DNA of 64,000 nucleotides from Acidimicrobiales bacterium. Its GTDB lineage: Bacteria; Actinomycetota; Acidimicrobiia; Acidimicrobiales; JACCXE01. Every line of letters begins with the position of its first letter. Positions within the stretch are counted from its first letter, which is position 1. The translations under genes were made by a program, and so were the position numbers. This document shows, piece by piece, positions 19,198-26,898 of this stretch. The notes beneath the pieces were generated by a model. The model ran no database searches. It was not told the origin of the DNA and saw nothing but the letters and a program-made list of their open reading frames with translations. Where the stretch lies: the NCBI GenBank assembly GCA_035546775.1, contig DASZWD010000002.1:1-64000 (forward strand). Direction: 5' to 3'.

Positions 19198-20310
19198 CTA
19201 CGGAACCCTCACGGGCATGAGCAGGTACAGGTACTCCTCGGCGCCGACGCCGCGCAGCACGCAGGGCTTGAGGGTGTCTTGGGTTTCGAGGGTGAGCTCG
19301 TCGCCGGTGATCGCCTCGATGCCGTCGGTGAGGTACTGCGGGTTGAACGCCACCGTCATGTCGGCGCCGAGGAACTTCGCCTCGACGTCTTCGGTGGCGG
19401 TGCCCTCCGCCGGGTTCGAGACCATGAGTTCCACCCCGTCGGAACGCAGCGCCAACCGCACGGGCGTCGTCTGGTCGCGCACCATGAGCTTGACGCGCTT
19501 GACCGCGTCGAGCAGCGCGTCGCGGTTCACGGTGAGCTCGTTCGGGAAGCTGGCCGGGATGAGATTCAACACGTTGGGGAACTCGCCCTCGATGAGCCGC
19601 GTCGTGAGACGGACGTGGCCGACCTCGAAGCTCGCCTCGGTCGTGCCGAGACGCACCGCGCACTCAGGTGCCCCGTTCAGCAACCGTTGCAATTCGGCGA
19701 GCGCACGCGAGGGAATGAGCACCTTCTGCTCGCCCTTGACCATGTTCACGCCCGGCAGCTGGCGCACGGCGAGGCGGTAGCTGTCGGTGGCGAGCAGCTG
19801 CATGCCGTCGGCCGTCGCCATGAACAACACGCCGGTCAGGATCGGGCGGGCTTCGTCGCCGCTGGCGGCGCGCACCACTTGGCGCAACGCGTCGGCCAAC
19901 TCGCCCGAAGCGACGGTGACGGCGTCGGATCCGACTTCGCCCCTGCCTCCATCACCTTGGGCCATCGGGAACTCCTCAGCGGGCAACACGCGCACGGCGA
20001 ATTGCGACCGGCCCGAGGCGATCTTGGCTTGTTCTTCGTCGGATTCGATCGTGACCGCACCCGGCTCGAGCGACCGCACGATGTCGGCGGCGAGCTTGGC
20101 CGGAATCACCGACACGCCGTCGGCGATGCCGGCGACGGTCGCGACGACCTCGATGGTCAGGTCAAGGTCGGTGGCGATGATGCGTAACTCGTCGCCGTTG
20201 ATCGCCAGGCGCGCGCCAGCGAGCACTGGCAGTCGTTCACGGCCCGAGGTGGCGCGGCTCGCCGAAGCAAGGGCCTCGACCAAAACGTCCCGTTCGCAGC
20301 GAAACTTCAC
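19198..20310 (-). CDS. dnaN: DNA polymerase III beta sliding clamp
   Basis: The 370-residue clamp encircles DNA as a dimer and tethers polymerase III. It shows the three-domain pattern: the start MKFRCERDVLVEAL, the LPVLAGARLAINGDELRIIATDLDLTI strand pair of domain I, and the C-terminal LMPVRVP that forms the clamp-binding cleft. The start is GTG 20310. The upstream 208 bp holds the probable unwinding element of oriC, as in Bacillus and mycobacteria where oriC ends at dnaN. Confidence 0.97.
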   Translation of the reverse strand: MKFRCERDVLVEALASASRATSGRERLPVLAGARLAINGDELRIIATDLDLTIEVVATVAGIADGVSVIPAKLAADIVRSLEPGAVTIESDEEQAKIASGRSQFAVRVLPAEEFPMAQGDGGRGEVGSDAVTVASGELADALRQVVRAASGDEARPILTGVLFMATADGMQLLATDSYRLAVRQLPGVNMVKGEQKVLIPSRALAELQRLLNGAPECAVRLGTTEASFEVGHVRLTTRLIEGEFPNVLNLIPASFPNELTVNRDALLDAVKRVKLMVRDQTTPVRLALRSDGVELMVSNPAEGTATEDVEAKFLGADMTVAFNPQYLTDGIEAITGDELTLETQDTLKPCVLRGVGAEEYLYLLMPVRVP

Positions 20311-20518
20311 AGGCGGTTTTCCTACCTAACTCTTTGTTTAGAAAATCAGTAGCAGTAATAGGTGCTGTGGATTGGGGACAACACCCCGTTTGTGCTGCTC
20401 AGAGCGGCGAAAGCTTGCGGCCGCTTTTCCCCAGAATCACACAGGGGTGTAACGCCAAAGTGGACACCGGCCGAATCGGGCTGAAGTTCTCCCCATTCAC
20501 CCACAGTTATCCCGAGTG
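20311..20518. other. oriC: dnaA-dnaN intergenic region, probable oriC unwinding segment
   Basis: This 208-bp non-coding segment is A/T-rich beside dnaN (about 20320-20360) and contains degenerate DnaA-box-like 9-mers: TGTGGATTG (20366-20374), TGGGGACAA (20373-20381, one change from the actinobacterial box TTGTCCACA on the other strand) and TTATCCCGA (20507-20515). A DnaA-trio-like run lies between the A/T-rich part and the first box. Location and content match known actinobacterial origins. Confidence 0.8.
20347..20374 (+). promoter_or_regulatory. DnaA-trio-like element with adjacent DnaA box
   Basis: The plus strand reads CAG-TAG-CAG-TAA-TAG (20347-20361), then GTGC, then TGTGGATTG (20366-20374). 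Five consecutive triplets with central A and G/A at the 3' position, a short GC spacer and a DnaA box are the architecture of the basal unwinding system described for Bacillus subtilis, and the orientation toward dnaN is the same. The neighbouring A/T-rich bases 20326-20346 would be the melted region. Confidence 0.7.
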
Positions 20519-21880
20519 TCATCCCCCGGTCTTGATCTTCGTGATCAGGCCCGTCACTTGGTCGTAGATCTGGCGGCGTTCCTTCATCAGGGTCTCGATT
20601 TTCGAGACGGCGTGGATCACCGTCGTGTGATCCCGGCCGCCGAACTCCTTGGCAATGGCGGGATAGGAGAAGTCGGTGACGTCGCGGAACACGTACATGC
20701 CCACCTGGCGCGCGATGACGAGCGGCCGGCGCCGGCTTTGCCCGCACAGGTCCTCGACGGAGAAGCCGAAGGTCTCGGCGGTGGCGTCGAGGATCGCCTT
20801 GGGTGTGATCTGGCGTGGTTGGTCGCCCGAGATGAGGTCGGTCAGCAGATGCTCGGCGAGCTCGAGGGTGATCGGCTGGCGGTTGAGGCTGGCGTAGGCG
20901 ATCACCCGCGTGAGCGCGCCCTCGAGTTCGCGGATGTTGTCTTTGACGTGGGTGGCGATGAGCTCGAGCACGTCGTCGGGAATGTCGTTGGGCTCGAGGC
21001 CGGCCTTCTTGCGCAGGATGGCGAGGCGGGTCTCGAGCTGTGGCGGCTGCACGTCGGTCAACAAGCCGGCCGCGAACCGGCTGCGCAGCCGGTCTTCGAG
21101 GGTCGGGATGTCCTTCGGCGGACGATCAGAGGTGATCACGACCTGCTTGCGGGCACTCGTGAGGTCGTTGAACGTGTGGAAGAACTCCTCCTGGAGCCCT
21201 TCCTTGCTCTCGATGAACTGGATGTCGTCGATCAGCAGCACGTCGGACTCGCGGTAGCGCCGCTTGAACGTGTTGGTGGTGTTGGTACGGATGGCGTCGA
21301 CGAACTCGTTCATGAACGTCTCGGTCGTCACGTAGCGCACGTGACGGTGCGGGAAGTTCTGGCGCACGTAATTCCCGATGGCGTGCAGGAGGTGGGTCTT
21401 GCCGAGGCCCGACTCCCCGTAGACGAACAACGGGTTGTAGGCCCGTCCGGGATTTTCGGCCACGGCCCGCGCCGCCGCGTGGGCGAAGCTGTTCGACTCA
21501 CCGATGACGAAGGCGTCGAAGGTGAATTCCGGGTCGAGCCGCGCTTGTTCGCCTTGGCGGGGCGGCGGCGGCGGGATCGGCGTATCCGCTGGTGGATGGG
21601 TCTGACTCGCTGCATCGGACATGGCTGCCTCTCCCGCCCGCACTTCGATCACAACCTTGGCGCGCCCGCCCTTTGCTTCGCTCACTGCTGCGTCGAGTTC
21701 GTCCTGGAACCGCTCTTCGAGCCGTTGCTTCACGATCGAGCTCGGGCTCGCCAGCGTGAGTGACACGTCGTCGGTTGCGACGGGGGCGAGTCCTTCGAAC
21801 CACGCCATCCACGTTGCTTCCGACAGCCGATCGCGAAGGTTGTCTACACACGCCTTCCACAGCCGCTCTGCGTCTGTCAC
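20519..21880 (-). CDS. dnaA: chromosomal replication initiator DnaA
   Basis: DnaA opens oriC and recruits DnaB. Domain I is [24 protein letters not shown], domain II a short linker, domain III the AAA+ core (Walker [16 protein letters not shown]; Walker B LLIDDIQF), and domain IV carries the signature [11 protein letters not shown] that binds DnaA boxes. I start at GTG 21880, preceded by GGAGG at a workable distance, giving 453 residues. The frame stays open to 21952, but that extension covers two DnaA boxes and has no domain I sequence. The boxes then lie in the promoter or leader, as expected for autoregulation. Confidence 0.96.
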   Translation of the reverse strand: MTDAERLWKACVDNLRDRLSEATWMAWFEGLAPVATDDVSLTLASPSSIVKQRLEERFQDELDAAVSEAKGGRAKVVIEVRAGEAAMSDAASQTHPPADTPIPPPPPRQGEQARLDPEFTFDAFVIGESNSFAHAAARAVAENPGRAYNPLFVYGESGLGKTHLLHAIGNYVRQNFPHRHVRYVTTETFMNEFVDAIRTNTTNTFKRRYRESDVLLIDDIQFIESKEGLQEEFFHTFNDLTSARKQVVITSDRPPKDIPTLEDRLRSRFAAGLLTDVQPPQLETRLAILRKKAGLEPNDIPDDVLELIATHVKDNIRELEGALTRVIAYASLNRQPITLELAEHLLTDLISGDQPRQITPKAILDATAETFGFSVEDLCGQSRRRPLVIARQVGMYVFRDVTDFSYPAIAKEFGGRDHTTVIHAVSKIETLMKERRQIYDQVTGLITKIKTGG

Positions 21881-21908
21881 CTGCCGTTCCGCCTCCCCGG
21901 GTACCTGA

Positions 21909-21917
21909 TTGTCCACA
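21909..21917 (+). promoter_or_regulatory. DnaA box TTGTCCACA
   Basis: Exact match to the box preferred by high-GC actinobacterial DnaA proteins. It lies 29 bases before the chosen dnaA start. Confidence 0.8.
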
Positions 21918-21931
21918 CTTCTCTCCACACC

Positions 21932-21940
21932 TGTGGATAA
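21932..21940 (-). promoter_or_regulatory. DnaA box TTATCCACA (reverse)
   Basis: The plus strand reads TGTGGATAA, a perfect consensus DnaA box in reverse orientation, upstream of dnaA. Confidence 0.85.
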
Positions 21941-22146
21941 CTGTGCCGACACGCATCGTCGCCCCCGTGACGGTGCTGCTGGCCGGCCCGTGCACAGGGG
22001 AAGAAGGGCGACGTGTTGCGAGCGAGTTGTCGTTGGGAGACGCCAGCTGCGGATCGGCGTCGATCAAAAGAAGATGGCGACCGTAGCACCGTTTTCCACA
22101 GGCGCAAGATGTGGATGAAATATGCCCTTGACCTGGGAAAACCGGG

Positions 22147-22155
22147 TTATCCACA
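22147..22155 (+). promoter_or_regulatory. DnaA box TTATCCACA
   Basis: Perfect consensus DnaA box between dnaA and rpmH, with degenerate copies 30-55 bases to its left. Confidence 0.85.
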
Positions 22156-22293
22156 GCCGGTTTCCACCCCGGCTGGCGCGTGCTTGCCGCGCGGCGTAGC
22201 CTTGTCGGTCTGTTGCATTAGCTGGGCCCCGTCTGCCCAGCCCCAGCCGGCGAGATCGCCGGTCGGCCGATCTTTCCAAACCAAGGATCCCCT

Positions 22294-22428
22294 ATGAAGC
22301 GCCCCTATCAGCCAAACGCTCAGAAGCGCGCCAAGCGCCACGGTTTCCGGCACCGGATGTCCACTCGCGCCGGACGCGCCATCCTCGCCGCGCGCCGCCG
22401 CAAGGGCCGCGCCAAGCTCTCCGCCTAG
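22294..22428 (+). CDS. rpmH: 50S ribosomal protein L34
   Basis: The 44-residue product is extremely basic and matches the L34 pattern: [20 protein letters not shown], then [19 protein letters not shown] and a short tail. L34 sits at the polypeptide exit region of the large subunit. Its place next to oriC and before rnpA is almost universal. AAGGATCC precedes the ATG. Confidence 0.97.
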   Translation: MKRPYQPNAQKRAKRHGFRHRMSTRAGRAILAARRRKGRAKLSA

Positions 22429-22443
22429 CGACGGCTCGGCGTC

Positions 22444-22776
22444 ATGCCGACTGCCGCTCGACTTCGGGGCCGGCGCGCGTTCGCTGATCTCGCCCACCGT
22501 GGCCGCACGGTGCGCAGCGGTCCCCTCCGCGTGCGGTACTTCGCCGCGCCTGGGCTTCCGGCCGTGGGGTACGCCATCAGCAAGCGAACGGGCAACGCGG
22601 TGGTTCGCAACCGCATTCGCCGCCGGCTGCGCGCCGCCGTCACCCAGGCAACTACCCGCATGACCAGCGGTTTCTACCTGATCATCCCCGACGCCTCGAC
22701 GGAGCACGCGCCGTTCACGGACCTCGAGCTGGCGGTAAATAACGCTATTACGGCTCTCCAGGATGGCGGCCGATGA
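22444..22776 (+). CDS. rnpA: ribonuclease P protein component
   Basis: A 110-residue basic protein that assists the RNase P RNA in cutting tRNA 5' leaders. The family signature is present: the RNR box [16 protein letters not shown] at about residues 54-68 after an aromatic YFAAPG strand. It follows rpmH by 15 bp and overlaps yidD by ATGA. Confidence 0.95.
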   Translation: MPTAARLRGRRAFADLAHRGRTVRSGPLRVRYFAAPGLPAVGYAISKRTGNAVVRNRIRRRLRAAVTQATTRMTSGFYLIIPDASTEHAPFTDLELAVNNAITALQDGGR

Positions 22777-22991
22777 GCCGGACGGCCCGCGTCCTGCGCG
22801 GTGGCATCCGGGTCTATCAGGGCCTCAGCGCCGGCCGTCGCCCGCATTGTCGTTACTCCCCGAGCTGCTCGCATTACGCAGTCGAAGCCCTCGAGCGTCA
22901 CGGCGCCGCCCGAGGCTCCTGGCTGACGGCGAAACGGCTCGCCCGCTGTGCCCCCTGGGGGGGCCACGGCTGGGACCCCGTCCCCGACTAA
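22773..22991 (+). CDS. yidD: YidD membrane-protein insertion efficiency factor
   Basis: A 72-residue DUF37 protein with the signature [19 protein letters not shown] and the terminal [10 protein letters not shown]. YidD proteins sit at the membrane and help YidC insertion. Overlap with rnpA and close spacing to yidC show a single operon. Confidence 0.93.
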   Translation: MSRTARVLRGGIRVYQGLSAGRRPHCRYSPSCSHYAVEALERHGAARGSWLTAKRLARCAPWGGHGWDPVPD

Positions 22992-23006
22992 CTCACAAGG
23001 AAACCC

Positions 23007-24026
23007 GTGTTCTCTCTGCTGGCCGGTGTCCTGGCCTTCTTCTACGACTTAATCCCGAACTATGCGGTGGCGATCACGCTGCTGACCCTCGCAGTGATGG
23101 GTGTCCTGACGCCGTTCATGCTCAAGGGCACCCGCAGCATGCTGCGGATGCAGAAGCTGCAGCCGGAAATGAAGCGCATCCAAGAGATGCACAAGGGGGA
23201 CCGGCAGGCGCAGAACGAGGCCATGATGGCCTTCTACAAGGAGCACCAGATCAACCCGGTCGGCGGGTGCCTGCCGATGTTGCTCCAGTTCCCGGTGCTG
23301 CTCGTGATGTTCCGCGTGTTGCGCGGCCTGGTGAAGACGCACTCCGTCACCCTCAAGGCGGGGGCCAAATGCGTCGGCCAGGTGGTCAAGAACAAGTGCG
23401 TGACCGGTACCCCGTCCTACATCGGCCACAACACCGCGCTGTACCAGGCCCTCGAGAAGAGCGGCGGCAAGATGAAGTCCTTCGGCGTCGACTTCGGCGC
23501 CATTCCGACACACGCTGGCCGCGGCGCCCCGGTGTTGTACCTGCTCATCGTGCTCGTCGTCGTTTCCTCGTACTACCAGCTGCGCCAAATGCAGGCCCGC
23601 CAGCCCGCGAACGCGATGCAGAACAATCAGATGGGCCAGCAGATGCAGACGATGAATCGCATCATGCCGCTGTTCTCCGGTCTGATCTCGTTGCAGCTGC
23701 CGGGCGGCGTCACCCTGTACTTCCTGATCTCGAACCTGTTCCGCGTGGCACAGCAGGGCCTGATGTACAAGTACGACCCGCACCTCAAGGCCCACATGGA
23801 AGAGGTGCGCGAGGCGCAGAGCCGTTCAGCGTCCGAGCCGCCGGCGGCGCCGGCGCCCCGCCGGTCGTTGTTCGGGGGTTCGCGTGCGAGCACTGACGCG
23901 AACGGCAAGAGCCCGAGCAACGGCGCTTCCGGTGGTCCCAAGGGCCAGACCCGGCCGGCGAGTGGACGCGTCACGCAACCAGGGCGACCAGGCCAAGCGC
24001 GCAAGCGATCGAAGAAGAAGCGGTAG
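23007..24026 (+). CDS. yidC: YidC/Oxa1 membrane protein insertase
   Basis: The 339-residue insertase has an N-terminal helix, the cytoplasmic hairpin (LQPEMKRIQEMHKGDRQAQNEAMMAFYKEHQINPVGG) and the GCLPMLLQFPVLLVMFRVL core helix, followed by an unusually long exterior loop with two Cys (about 118-130) and three more helices. The C-terminus is very basic (PGQARKRSKKKR), as in ribosome-binding YidC forms. AAGGAAA precedes GTG 23007. It lacks the large periplasmic domain of Gram-negative homologues. Confidence 0.95.
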   Translation: MFSLLAGVLAFFYDLIPNYAVAITLLTLAVMGVLTPFMLKGTRSMLRMQKLQPEMKRIQEMHKGDRQAQNEAMMAFYKEHQINPVGGCLPMLLQFPVLLVMFRVLRGLVKTHSVTLKAGAKCVGQVVKNKCVTGTPSYIGHNTALYQALEKSGGKMKSFGVDFGAIPTHAGRGAPVLYLLIVLVVVSSYYQLRQMQARQPANAMQNNQMGQQMQTMNRIMPLFSGLISLQLPGGVTLYFLISNLFRVAQQGLMYKYDPHLKAHMEEVREAQSRSASEPPAAPAPRRSLFGGSRASTDANGKSPSNGASGGPKGQTRPASGRVTQPGRPGQARKRSKKKR

Positions 24027-24035
24027 GAGACTCCC

Positions 24036-25022
24036 GTGGAATGGGTCGAAATCACCGCGAAAACGATTGAGGAAGCCAAGGAATTGGCTCTTGACCAGCT
24101 TGGCGTCGACGTCGACGAAGCCGAGTTCGAAGTCCTCGAAGAGCCAAAGGCCGGATTGTTCGGTCGCGTGCGGGGCGAGGCCCGGGTGCGGGCGCGCGTC
24201 CGCCCGACTGCGCCGCGCTCGAAGGACGGCGGCCGGCGCCGGGCGCGCCCCGAACGCGGTGGCGGCCGCGGCGAGCGCGGCACGGCGACCGCGACCGCGG
24301 AGGAAGAAACGGCACCCGCCCAGCGTGGTGGAGGCCGCAACGGTGCCACTGATCCGGCGGTCGCGGAGGCGATTGCCCAGGTCAGTGCGGTCGGCGAGGC
24401 TCCCGCGAGCGGTAGCAGCGGCGAGGGCGGTGCCCGAAACCGGCGTCGCGGGGGCCGCGGCCGGGGCGGCCGCGGCGGTACTGGGGGCGATGGTGAACGC
24501 CGGCCACGACGGTCGGACGACGAAGAAACTCGAGGAGAGCCCGTGTCGGTGGAGGCGTTGGAACAGCAGGGTGCAGTTGCCGTTGAGTTTCTGAAGGGTC
24601 TTGTCGACGCCTTCAGCCTCGAGGCGACCGTTGCCGTGCGCTCGGTCAACGAGTCGGCGGTCGAAGTCGCCGTCGATGGCGCTGATCTGGGATTACTGGT
24701 CGGCCCTCGGGGCGCAACGCTGCAGGCGATCCAGGACCTGACGCGGACGGTGGTGCTGCGTGAGACGGGGATGCGCGAGGGCTGGGTGATCGTCGACGTG
24801 GCCGAATACCGGGTCAAGCGCCGGGCGGCACTCGAAAAGTTCGCCCTTCAGGTCGCCGATCAGGTGAAGTCAGGCGGGGTGGCCGTGCGCCTCGACCCGA
24901 TGCCGCCGGCGGACCGCAAGGTGGTCCACGATGTCCTCAACGGCGTCGAGGGCATCGAGACGGGCTCGGAGGGCGAGGAGCCTCGCCGCCGGGTGATCGT
25001 CAAGCCCGTCGCGGTTGGCTGA
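24036..25022 (+). CDS. jag: Jag/KhpB-like RNA-binding protein (Jag-N, KH, R3H)
   Basis: A 328-residue protein with the Jag_N domain (MEWVEITAKTIEEAKELALDQLG), a long Arg/Gly/Glu-rich low-complexity linker (about 55-165), a KH domain (DLGLLVGPRGATLQAIQDL) and a C-terminal R3H domain (MPPADRKVVHDVLNG; family residues R and H present). Jag proteins bind RNA and influence cell-wall growth. The linker is longer than in most homologues. The stop overlaps rsmG. Confidence 0.93.
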   Translation: MEWVEITAKTIEEAKELALDQLGVDVDEAEFEVLEEPKAGLFGRVRGEARVRARVRPTAPRSKDGGRRRARPERGGGRGERGTATATAEEETAPAQRGGGRNGATDPAVAEAIAQVSAVGEAPASGSSGEGGARNRRRGGRGRGGRGGTGGDGERRPRRSDDEETRGEPVSVEALEQQGAVAVEFLKGLVDAFSLEATVAVRSVNESAVEVAVDGADLGLLVGPRGATLQAIQDLTRTVVLRETGMREGWVIVDVAEYRVKRRAALEKFALQVADQVKSGGVAVRLDPMPPADRKVVHDVLNGVEGIETGSEGEEPRRRVIVKPVAVG

Positions 25023-25620
25023 CACCGACCTCCTGCGGGTCCTCGAACGGGCCCGTGAGCTGGGCTTTCTCGGCCCCGGACCGGTGGCTGCGCACATCGA
25101 GCAGGCGCGGGCGTATCTCGCGGCGCTGCCCGCCGGTGGCACGGTGCTGGATCTCGGCACCGGAGGTGGCGTGCCCGGGTTGCCGCTGGCGACGTGGCGA
25201 TCCGATCTGCGCTGGGTCTTGATCGACGCCATGGCGAAGCGCATCGCCTTCGTGCGGTGGGCCGTCGAGGACCTCGGCGTGCACGCCGAGGTCGTGGAGG
25301 GCCGCGCCGAGGAACTGGCGGCCGAAACCGGCTGGCGGGCCGGCGCCGACGCCGTCGTCGCCCGCTCGCTCGCCGCCCCCGCTGTTGCCGCTGAGTACGC
25401 CGCGCCGCTGCTGCGGGTGGGCGGCGTGGCGGTCATCGCCGAGCCACCCGGGGGAGCGCCCGAGCGCTGGCCGGCCGCAGGACTCGCCCAGCTCGGAATG
25501 CGACGCGGGCGCGTCCTCGCCACCGAGGGCACGACCCTGCAGCTCCTAGAGCAGGTCGAACCGTGCCCGGCGAAGTTCCCGCGAAGGACAGGAGTTGCGG
25601 CCAAGCGTCCGCTCTTCTAG
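25015..25620 (+). CDS. rsmG: 16S rRNA m7G527 methyltransferase
   Basis: A 201-residue SAM-dependent methyltransferase: the SAM loop is VLDLGTGGGVPGLPLA, followed by ADAVVARSLAAP in the position of the family's acidic/aromatic catalytic strand. It methylates G527 (E. coli numbering) of 16S rRNA. Its TTG start lies within the jag 3' end, so translation is coupled. The place before parA is standard. Confidence 0.93.
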   Translation: MADTDLLRVLERARELGFLGPGPVAAHIEQARAYLAALPAGGTVLDLGTGGGVPGLPLATWRSDLRWVLIDAMAKRIAFVRWAVEDLGVHAEVVEGRAEELAAETGWRAGADAVVARSLAAPAVAAEYAAPLLRVGGVAVIAEPPGGAPERWPAAGLAQLGMRRGRVLATEGTTLQLLEQVEPCPAKFPRRTGVAAKRPLF

Positions 25621-25650
25621 CGAAAGCCCTGGTTATTCCTGTGGAAAAGA

Positions 25651-25666
25651 CGTTCCACGTGGATCA
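25651..25666. promoter_or_regulatory. parS: candidate parS site
   Basis: CGTTCCACGTGGATCA matches 12 of 16 positions of the parS consensus TGTTTCACGTGAAACA, including the central CACGTG, and is itself nearly palindromic. It lies in the 111-bp gap before parA. Only one such site was seen, whereas parS sites usually occur in several copies near oriC, so this is tentative. Confidence 0.45.
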
Positions 25667-25731
25667 TTGGCGGATGGGGCGTCCGAGTAGGTGCTTGACG
25701 TAGAGGGTTTCGCGGGCGAGCATGGGCGGGC

Positions 25732-26898
25732 ATGAGTTCGCCCGAGCCAGACATCCTCCGCCGTGGCCAGGCGATCTTCGATCGGCTGCGCGGCGCGTCG
25801 CCCGAGCCCCCACCGCCACCGCCACCGCCGGAAGGGCCGCCAGAAGAGATCGCCGAGGCGCCCGCAGAATCAGAGGACGACGGAGCCTCTGAAGCCGGGC
25901 CTGCCGTTGGTGACGAGATGGCCGACGTGATCGAACTGCCCGAGTCGGTGGTCACCGAACCCGTAACCGCCGAACCGGCGCCCGCTCCGGTGCCGGATCC
26001 GCCCTCGGTCTCCGAGATCGTCGAAGAGGCGGCCGCCAACTTGGCGCCGCCGGCCGTAGAGGCGGTGGCGGAACCGGTCGCGGCCGAGGTGACCGCCCCG
26101 GTGCGCAAGGCGCATCCGTCCTCGTTGCGGCCGCTCCCCCGCGTGATCGCCGTCGCCAACCAAAAGGGCGGCGTCGGCAAGACCACGACGACCGTCAATC
26201 TCGGTGCCGGGCTCGCTGAGCTGGGCTTTCGCGTGCTCATCATCGACCTCGACCCACAGGGCAACGCCACGACGGGGCTCGGTATCAACCAGCGCAACCT
26301 GGAGCACTCGGTCTACGACGTGCTCCTGCACGACGTATCGCTCGATGACTGCGTCGAACCCACGGCCGTCCGCAACCTGTTCGTCGCCCCGGCGACGATC
26401 GACCTTGCCGGCGCCGATATCGAACTCGTGCCTGCGTTCAGTCGCGAGTTGCGGCTGCGGCGAGCGATCGAGGCGTTGGACGATTCGTTCGACTACACGA
26501 TCATCGACTGCCCGCCGTCGTTGGGTCTGATCACGGTAAATGGCCTGGCAGCGGCGGGGGAGGTGCTGGTACCGATCCAGTGCGAGTACTACGCCCTGGA
26601 GGGTCTCGGGCAGCTGCTGAAGAACGTCAATCTGGTGACGGGCAACCTCAATCCGACGCTCGAAGTCAGTGCGATCGTCCTTACTATGTACGATTCCCGT
26701 ACAAAGTTGGCCGAGCAGGTAGCCGAGGAAGTGCGCACCCACTTCGGCGAAAAGGTCTGCCGCATGGTGATCCCCCGCACGGTGCGGCTTTCGGAGGCAC
26801 CGTCGTTCGGGCAACCGATTCTTACGTTCGATCCGACGTCCCGGGGCGCGGTGGCGTACCGGGAGTTGGCGAAGGAGGTCAGTGGTGGCGCGCCCTAG
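25732..26898 (+). CDS. parA: ParA chromosome-partitioning ATPase with long N-terminal extension
   Basis: The ParA/Soj core (about residues 133-388) has the deviant Walker A KGGVGKTTTTVNLGAGL, DLDPQGNATTGLG and DCPPSLGLITVN motifs. It moves the origin with ParB. The first 130 residues are rich in Pro, Glu and Ala with a run of prolines (about 27-34) and are absent from most chromosomal ParA proteins. The parB GTG lies inside its 3' end. Confidence 0.95.
   Translation: MSSPEPDILRRGQAIFDRLRGASPEPPPPPPPPEGPPEEIAEAPAESEDDGASEAGPAVGDEMADVIELPESVVTEPVTAEPAPAPVPDPPSVSEIVEEAAANLAPPAVEAVAEPVAAEVTAPVRKAHPSSLRPLPRVIAVANQKGGVGKTTTTVNLGAGLAELGFRVLIIDLDPQGNATTGLGINQRNLEHSVYDVLLHDVSLDDCVEPTAVRNLFVAPATIDLAGADIELVPAFSRELRLRRAIEALDDSFDYTIIDCPPSLGLITVNGLAAAGEVLVPIQCEYYALEGLGQLLKNVNLVTGNLNPTLEVSAIVLTMYDSRTKLAEQVAEEVRTHFGEKVCRMVIPRTVRLSEAPSFGQPILTFDPTSRGAVAYRELAKEVSGGAP

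Larger units (their letters stand above)
21881..22293. other. dnaA-rpmH intergenic region with DnaA boxes
   Basis: This 413-bp stretch contains no recognised gene. It holds the divergent promoters of dnaA and rpmH and several DnaA boxes: TTGTCCACA (21909-21917), TGTGGATAA (21932-21940), TTATCCACA (22147-22155) and weaker copies TTTTCCACA (22092-22100) and TGTGGATGA (22110-22118). It could be a second part of a bipartite origin or a DnaA-titrating control region. Confidence 0.75.
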
